From Opisthocomus hoazin (lineage: Eukaryota > Chordata > Aves > Opisthocomiformes > Opisthocomidae), in the NCBI RefSeq assembly GCF_030867145.1, contig NC_134415.1:11200417-11264416 (forward strand): DNA of 64,000 nucleotides, given 5' to 3'. Under the pieces are notes generated by a model. It ran no database searches. It was not told the origin of the DNA and worked only from the letters and a program-made list of their open reading frames with translations. Made by a program: the position numbers and the translations under genes. How positions within the stretch are numbered: position 1 is the stretch's first letter; every line of letters begins with the position of its first letter. Below, in pieces: positions 22,501-31,500 of this stretch.

Positions 22501-25500
22501 TTATGCTACTAGGGCTCCTTTTTTGCCTTTACTACTCCTGAGATCTTCCAACTCACTGATTTATCAAAATCTGTAGTTTAGTAACCTGCCTTGAAGTCAA
22601 ATCTAGTTTTGCTTTCAAAGTGTTCAAAAAAAAAATAAAATCCAAAACCCAAAGCAACCACCTCCCAAAAAAACCCCAGACAACAACAACATGTTTCATT
22701 TCAGCTGCCTTCACTCCATCTGCCTCTGCGTAGCAAATTACGCTGAAGGCTATCTACTAGGAAACAGCTATGTTAAAGACTTCTGAACTGTAAAGTCAAG
22801 AATGTTCCTACCAGACCTTACTAATATTTTTAAGCCTCTGAGAGTAAATATGTAATGCTCCATTTGCTCATAATTGGTTAATTCTAGAGCATGTTTCTAC
22901 AGTGATGCTTAAATTGTCTTTAGATTCAGAAGAAATCTCAGATGGAGACCTGTTGAACCAGTATTCATTTTCAAAAGCAAAAAAATTCAAGAAGGAGAAT
23001 GAGGATGGTCAAGCACAAAAGAACGTCTCAACAATACAAAGCCTTGACTCTTCAGGGAATTTTGTCACTCAAGAAAGCTCTAACTCCCTGCCTAAAGTTC
23101 GAAATAAATTTGCTTCCTTTCTACAAAGGAAAAACAAAGAGAAGGATGCTGTAATTGTTCCAGGAACAAGAAGCAGGTATGCTTGCATCACATGTTTTAA
23201 TAAGTAGCAAAATACTATTTGTTGTCCTGGTTGGTGAAATAACCTGAATACCAAAAAGAAGAAAAATGCTACCTCAGACTTTTTTATGCAATGGTGTTAA
23301 TGCATCTGTAGTCCTGAGCTGAGATGGAGAGCCCTGTGTGCTAGGCATGCTATCCAGATAGATAGATAATGCTGCTTTTTTACTGCAGAAATTAAGAGTG
23401 TGAGACTATTCAATAGAGTCTAGTCTATGGGTATCAGAATTAATTGGAAATTGGCCAGACTTTTTTTTGCAGGTAAAGGTTATATGATGTCTCCTTTTTT
23501 TTTTTTAAAGTTGCTGCTTTGTGCCAAATACATAAGCAGTTGCTCGTGTATTGACTTATGTTGACAGGGTTTTTTTTTTTGTTTGTTTCAGTAAAGCCAA
23601 ATGTGGTCATGCTGTATTGCAAATACCTATTCTTATTGCGTCCTGTTCAGCTGATGCTCCTGATCTCTGCACCAGCACTTTGAAAGAGGGACTTTGGGTT
23701 TGTTAGATTTCTTTATGTGGCTGGATTTTGGTTGTATTTGGCCACACTTATTTGAATTGGTTTTATAAAGCATTATCACAATTATGTCTCTTATTGTCTA
23801 ATTTTTATTTTATTTTTGAGCAGCGTAGTTTTACAGAACAGTCTTAATACTGATATTTTTTAGTTTTAACGCACACTATCAAAAATTGTTTTCAGTGATG
23901 GTAGGTTCTCCTCTAAAGTAGTGCTCAGTTTCTTAAAATGCTCTGACTTGTACCTACTCTTACAAGCTGCTTCTCTAGCATGGAATAGAACTAGATATGT
24001 TCTAGTTTCCTCGATAATTGCTGAAGTGTTCACTACTGTTCAGCTTTGTGATAATATATTCTTAAATTTTGTAGGATTCCTAGATGTTTCTCTTCTTCGG
24101 GTGAAGAACCTACTAGTCTGTCAGTCAATGAAGGATATGTTTATAGATGCCTTTTTTCCCCACCTTTTTTTTACTGCTGTCTGTTAAATGCCTTCCTGTG
24201 GGACTACAGCTTTGCCCATTGTCAAAATAATTTGTGTCTGCAACTGCACTTCGAAATTCAAATTGATGGGTGGAGACAACTATTGGATTTTGGAGTTGAA
24301 ATACTCATCTGCAATAATTTTCTTCTCACTTGCCTTCACCTTTTTTACTTTTTTAGGTTTTTCTGCAATGATATAATTATGTTTGATGGTAGAGCAAAGA
24401 AGGATGACAGTGATCTAACTCAAGATGCTGAGCAGGATTGCCAGCAACAGGAAGTAAAACACGTAGCAGAAGATGTTTCTCAATTTTCAGAAACTGAAAA
24501 ATCAGCAAGGACTATCTTTACACCTCCTGGAGAAACGCAGAAAAGTTGCTTCCGGTGGTTTAGCAGCCTCATAAATAATTCAGGAAATCCTGGTCCATCT
24601 CATACTGTATTTTCACAGCAGTTTCACCAACAGAGAAGCAACTTTGTGGTATCCCAGGAAGAACAGATTAACGGGGTACAAACAGAGAGTGGGGCAGTAT
24701 GTGGCGAATTGGAGGACAAATCCTCTCCCTTAACAGAACTAGAACAGTCATCACATTCTCAAAGGTCTTGTGAGCCATCAGAATGTAGTCTGGAGTCTTC
24801 AGAAGTACCTCAAGTGTCTAACAACAGTTCAGATGAAGAAGTAAGAAAACTGGACGTTGTTCCAGCATTTGCTTTCACTTTAAATCATGAAAGAAATGAG
24901 GCAGCAAAGTCTCCTCTGCTAAAATGATACCCTGTAGATAAAGTAGCTTGTGCTAACAAAACTTATCAATGCTTAACATTGTTGTGTAGAATGGCTTGAC
25001 TTACTAGCTTAAATCAAGTCTGGTTTCAGTTTGTTTTTGGTCTTGCCACTTCTGTCACTACAGTGGCACATAAAAAAAAAAATGGTAAGCTAGCTTTTGT
25101 TCTCTGCTTTTGTTAGTCCCTGAAGCAGTCCTTTCAGAAAAGTCTGTGTGTCACCGTAGTGTTGCTTGCTGAAAACAAGTCAAATTTTTTGTATAAGTTA
25201 TTAGAATTGCTGAAAACTGGAGATATAAAAATACACATTGTGTAACAACCAAAAAAAACTGATTTAAAACCAACTTAATTTTCTCTTGATAAAGGAATCT
25301 GGCTCCAAGTCAAAACTGACTGATGTTCAGTGTACTCGGTCTCCAGTATTTTCTGCTGTTCAAACTGACAGAAAAAACACTAACATGAAGACCAAGGTAA
25401 GAATTCTTTAATCTTTTACTATGAGCTTTACTAAATACTGAAAATTGGGTTTTGCTGGCTACTAGTTAAGATTCTTTCATTAAGAGTTCTAGAATTAAGC

Positions 25501-28500
25501 AATGCACAGGTTGGCAAGAGAAAACTGTATTTTTGTTGATATGCATCAGAGCTGAGATGAACTATAACCAGGCCACCTGTGATTAGTATCACAGTTGGAA
25601 CTTACTTGGGCTTTTTAAACACTTCAGTGTAAAATAAGAAGCCAAGCCTGTTTAATTTTCCTCAGGCATTGCAGTCATGTTCATAATCCAGATGCAATCA
25701 CACGATACAACCTTATTTCACTTCTTGTCTCAATGTCTCCTAGTTTAGTACTCTCATTCCTGTTTGGCTAGAAAAAGCATGTTTAAATTTCAAAATCTGG
25801 AAAGGTTTTAGTCAACCTTTCTTGTTTAATTGCTTTAGTTTAAAATCATTGTTAGACATTAACGTATCAGTATGGAAGGACAGTCAATTTTCCATCAGAG
25901 CTCTCACTTCAGTTATTTTTCCTATCAGTTGGGTACCTGTAATTGACTTCTATGTGGTTTCTTAGACATCTAAGAATAAACTTACATGCCTTGTCTTTCT
26001 GACATTTCTAAGATCTTTGGCTTGTTTACAAAACTTCTGAGACTTTAACAGCTAAAAGTGCTCTAACTCCTTAGGCATTGTCATGAGAATTGGCCAAAAG
26101 ATTCATAAGTCAAAGGAAGATGCTTTCATCCTTTCACACACACCCCTACTAACTTCTTTCTCATAGACAAAAGATGGCAAGCTTCTCTCTGCCAAACGAT
26201 AACACTGTGTGTGTTTTGTATAGCAGTGACATCTTGTGGTTATTGTGAGTAATGTCTGTGCTAGGCTGGCATTTACATCTTTATTCTGGAACACCTGATT
26301 ACAAAAATTGATGCTTTTTCGTTAGATTAACATTTTGCCCACTTCTCCTCAACAAGACAAAGCAATGACATGAAATCATCCTGGGATTCAGTATCTTATT
26401 ACTTTGGTTTTAAGAATGTATTTAGTACGTTATTTTTTTAATATGTTGTTTTTAAAGTATTTAATATGAGGAAGTCAGGTGAAAATGCCAGGAGGCCTGC
26501 ATGGATGGACAAGGAGCTCCTGGACAAACTCAAGCACAGAAAGGAAGCCTACAGAGGGTGGAAGCAAGGACAAATAGCTGGGAGGAATACAGAGAAATGG
26601 TCTGAGCAGCCAGGGATGAGTTGAGAAAAGCTTAAAGCCCTGATAGAATTAAATCTGGCCGTGGATGTCAAAGACAACAAGAAAAGCTTCTATAGGTACA
26701 TTAGTGACAGAAGGAAACGGGAGACCTGGTTACCTGGGATATGGAGAAGGCTGAGGTACTCGATGACTTTTTTGCCTCGGCACTGGCAAGTGATCCAGCC
26801 ATATTGCCCAAGTCGCAGAAGGCAAAGGCAGTGACTGGAACAATGAAGAACTGCCCACTGCAGGAGAAGACCAGGTTCAAGACCATTTAAGGAACCTGAA
26901 GGTGCACACGTCCATGGGACCTGATGAGATGCATCTGTGGGTCCTGAGGGAGCTGATGGATGAAGTTGCTAAGCCACTATCCATCATATTTGAGAAGTCG
27001 TAGCAGTCTGGTGAAGTTTCCACTGACTGGAAAAGGTGTCACGTAACCCCTGTTTTTAAAAAGGTTCAAAAAGAAGACCTGGGGAACTACAGGCCAGTCA
27101 ATCTCACTTCTATGCCCAGCAAGATTGTGGTGCAGATCCTCCTGGAAACTGGGCTAAGGCATATGGAAAAGGAGGAGGTGAAAGGTGACAGCCAACATGC
27201 CCTCAATAAGAGCAAATCGTGCCTGGCAAATCTGGTGGCCTTCTACAACACGGTTACAGCGTTGGTGGATAAATAAGAACAACTGACATCATCTACCTGG
27301 ACTTGTGCAAAGTATTTGACGCTGTCCTGCACAATGTCCTTGTCTTTGAGTTGGAGAGACATGGATTTGATGGATGGGCCATTTGGTGCATAAGGTGTTG
27401 CCTGGACAGTTGCACTCAGTGTGGTCAACAGCTTGATGTCCAAGTGGAGACCAGTGACGAGTGGCGTTCCTCAGGGGCTGGTATTGGAACTGGTGCTGTT
27501 TAACATCTTTGTCAGTGATCTGAACAGCGGGATTGAGTGCACCGAGTTTGCTGATGACACCAAACTGTGTGGTGCAGTTGACATGCTGGAGGGAAGGGTT
27601 ACCATCTAGGGGGACCTGGACAAGCTAGAGAGGTAGGACTGTGCGAACCTCATGAGGTTCAACAAGGCCAAGTCCTGTACGTGGGTCAGGGCAATCCCAA
27701 GCACACATACAGTCTGGGCAGAGAATGGATTGAGAGCAGTCCTGAGGAGAAGGACTTGGGGGTGCTGGTTGAGAAGCTCAACGTGACCCAGCAACATGTG
27801 CTTGCAGCCCAGAAGGTCAACCGTATCCTGGGCTGCGTCCCCAGCAGCGTGGCCAGCAGGTTGAGGGAGGGGATTCTACCCCTCTACTCTGCTCTGTTGA
27901 GACCCCACCTGGCGTCCTGCGTGCAGCTCTGGAGCCCTGAGCACAGGACAGACATGGACCTGTTGGAGTGGGGCCAAAGGGGGGCACAAAACTGATCCAA
28001 GGACTGGAGCACCTCTCCTATGAGGACAGGCTGAGAGAGTTGGGGCTGTTCAGCCTGGAGAAGAGAAGGCTCCGTGGAGACCTTGGAGCAGCCTTGCAGT
28101 ACCTGAAGGGGCCTACAAGAAAGCTGGAGAAGGACATTTTACAAGGGCCTGGAGTGACAGAACAGGGGCTAATGGCTTTAGACTGGAAGAGGGTAGATTT
28201 AGATTAGATATAAGGAAGAGATTCTTTACTCTGAGGGTGGTGAGGCCCTGGCCCAGGTTGCCCAGAGAAGCTGTGGCTGCCCCTTCCGTGGCAGTGTTCC
28301 AGGCCAGGCTGGACGGGGCTTTGAGCAGCCTGGTCTGGTGGAAGGTGTCCCTGTCCATGGCAGGGGGGTTGGAACTGGATGATCTTTAAAGTCGATTCCA
28401 AGTGAAAGCATTCTGTGATTCTATGTTTTGCTGACCTTAAAGGTATATGGAAGAATCAATATACTAAATATTGAAGAATACACAGTATGGAAATACTGAG

Positions 28501-31500
28501 GTAATAGAAGCATCATATATAACAAATTTTCAGGGTGCTTGAAGCTCTTCAGACTATAGAAATCTGCTGAAAATCCACGAGAACAAGTAGGGTTGGTTTA
28601 AAGCAAGCAGCTAGTAGGAGGATTTATCTCACTAATGTCTTTGGCCACGCATTCCCTCTGCTTCCTTTATGTGCTGGTAATAATACTAACACTGAGTTGG
28701 ACCAGAAGACTGACCTGACTGAAAAGTAACTTGACAACAATGATGAAAAGGTCAATCATGTTGGAACTCGGACTCGTGAGAGTTGTAGCACCAGTAAGAC
28801 CATTGGAACAAGTAGCCAGAACTGAATAGGGGGAAGGTGGAGACAAGGAACGCTGCTTTGGGCTCAGTTTTCCCTTAGGATTGGTTACTGAAAATGTGAA
28901 ACAAGGGAAATCTTTGCTGGTCTTAAGTACACTGAAAGATACTGAAGGGAATAATGAGCTCCAGATTTAGGGAAGAAGCAGTCAATCTCTTAAAACATAA
29001 ATTATTCTGATTTTGGTAATTGTAATAACTGGAGGAGGCAGTCTGGGGATGTTGTCAGCTCTGCATGGTTCCAATCCAAAACGTGAAGTGCCTAGCTAGG
29101 TAACTCTAATATCAAAACTAGTAGAAGCTTTTCTCCAATAGATGCCCGTAAGATGGTGTGCTCTCTAAGACCCTGTAGTTTTTTCTGTGATGGTATTCTA
29201 GCTGCGGTTTTTACTTTTAAATGTTTTCACAGAATCACAGAATAGTAGGGGTTGGAAGGGACCTCTGTGGGTCATCTAGTCCAACCCCCTGCCGAAGCAG
29301 GGTCACCTACAGCAAGCTGCACAGGACCTTGTCCAGGCGGGTCTTGAATATCTCCAGAGAAGGAGACTCCACAACCTCCCTGGGCAGCCTGTTCCAGGGC
29401 TCTGTCACCCTCAGAGGGAAGAAGTTCTTCCTCATGTTCAGACGGAACTTTCTGTGCCTCAGTTTGTGCCCATTGCCCCTTGTCCTGTCGCTGGGCACCA
29501 CTGAAAAGAGCTTGGCCCCATCCTCCTGACACCCACCCTTCAGATATTTGTAGGCATTTATAAGGTCCCCTCGCAGCCTTCTCTTCTTCAGGCTGAACAA
29601 GCCCAGTTCCCTCAACCTCTCCTCGTAGGGGAGATGTTCCAGTCCCCTCACCATCCTCGTAGCCCTCCGCTGGACTCTCTCCAGTAGCTCTTCATCTTTC
29701 TTGAACTGGGGAGCCCAGAACTGGACACAGTACTCTAGATGAGGCCTCACTTCCACAATAGCTATGAGGTCAGCAAAGATGCTAATATTGACAAAGGAGG
29801 AGAACAATCTACTCTGGTTTTAAGTTCCGTAGTGGGTGTTTGACATACAACTTTGCCTGCTTTTGGGTTAGTTAACTCCCATGTAATTCAGTACCACAAA
29901 GAAAAGTAGGATTATGGGTGACTTCACATGTGTTGCAAAGTAGCTGAGCTGATAGAGAAACCGAAAAATGCTATAAAGCAGGGAGTTTTAGGATTTTATT
30001 TTTATTCTTCCTAGTATTCTTGTTCTAATTTTTAGACTACGTTTTAAACGTTTTCTTTTTTCTAAATTTTGTGGGGGGTTCCAAGATCTGCTTAGTCTAT
30101 TCAGGTAGAAACAATGTCATTTCAATTAAAAAAATACATATAACAAGTGGGAGGGGAATAACCAAATGCAATGTTGTTTTGGAAAGAACTGAGGTGTGCA
30201 TTATTTATGAAGAAAAGGCTGCCAACATCTTTTATTTTAAGGAAAAAGAAAAGTTGGGTGATGAATAACAAATATTTGGATAAGGAAGAGCTGTTTGCAT
30301 TAGTAAAGTGTAGCACCTGAAGTAGGCAGAGCTGTGCCATCATTTGAAGATGATCCAGTGAAACAGAAAAGGTGATTCATTTAGAGCAATATGCTTTATT
30401 CTTAACATTATTCAAATGGGAAATATGAGCATTGTTTACGTAGCCAACTGTAAAATAAGAACTTCTTATAACTGTAGACAGTCACCATCTCTTCTGCAGG
30501 TACTGTATTTTGATAATTATGTTGTGGTCCTTGTAATGACAGACAAAAGCCAAAATAGCAGGCTGGAAGTGAATGATCACTTAGAATCTGGTAATCGTGA
30601 GTAGTTCATATTCCACAGCGAAGTGGCAGAATGGCTCAAACAGTAAAATGTTCTAGTGCTTCCAAATGGCTACTTCCTAAAAAACTGGGGAAAACAATAA
30701 GCGTATGTAAGACCGAAGGAAACGGTGGAAAATACAAATAAGCTATTTGTGGCCTTTTGCTATTTGTGAACTTATAGAGCAAGTATATTACGTGTATTTA
30801 GTTATCATGCTGTGATTATGCACATAAAGTACAAAGGGGAAGAGAGTGATTAAAGAGATAGCGATAGGTATAACTCATTTTATGAAATGTGGTTAGCTAT
30901 TCACAGGGGAAAAAAAATCCTGCAGATTGAGCTTTAGTGTTGTCCTGGGTTCGGTCAGGACATGGTTAATTTTCACCGGACTCCAGGAAGGGGCACAGCC
31001 AGGCGGGCTGACCCCACCTGGCCAAACAGAGCCGGGTATTCCATACCATGTGCCATCATGCTGGGTTCATGCTGGGTTCCGGTGGGGGGCAAGCAGGGCG
31101 GTGGGAACTCTTCTCTCGGCTTGGGAGCGCGGGGCGTCGGGAGCAGCTCTCGGTGTTGTGCGGTTTGTGTTGTGTTTTCCCCTTATCTGTATCGTTGTTG
31201 TTCCTATCCCCTTTGTTTGCTGTTCTGTTAAACTGCCCTTATCCCGACCCACCAGTTTCTGCCTGTTTCTTTCCATTCTCCTCTGCACCCCGGCGGGGGG
31301 AGGGGCGGCCGCATGGTGCTTTTGTTACCCGCCGCAGCCAAACCATAACAAGTGTGTTTCTTCTTTTGCTAAAATAAACTCATTACTTCTTGTTCATGAA
31401 GTTTGAGAAAGCAAAAATGATGAACAATGTTGTATCGGTATTAGAAAGCGTGATAGCAGCAGTGTGAGTAACTGTGAGCCAGTTAGCCTGATACTGACCC

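Noticed and set aside
30416-30604. Possible extra EXO1 exon after an acceptor (tctcttctgcag) in intron 11
   Set aside because: The human protein has nothing between the segments coded by exons 11 and 12, which join in phase without it, and the peptide shows no similarity.
30927-31406. 159-codon frame in EXO1 intron 11
   Set aside because: It spans the GC-rich solo LTR and has no protein similarity I recognise. LTRs carry no gene here.
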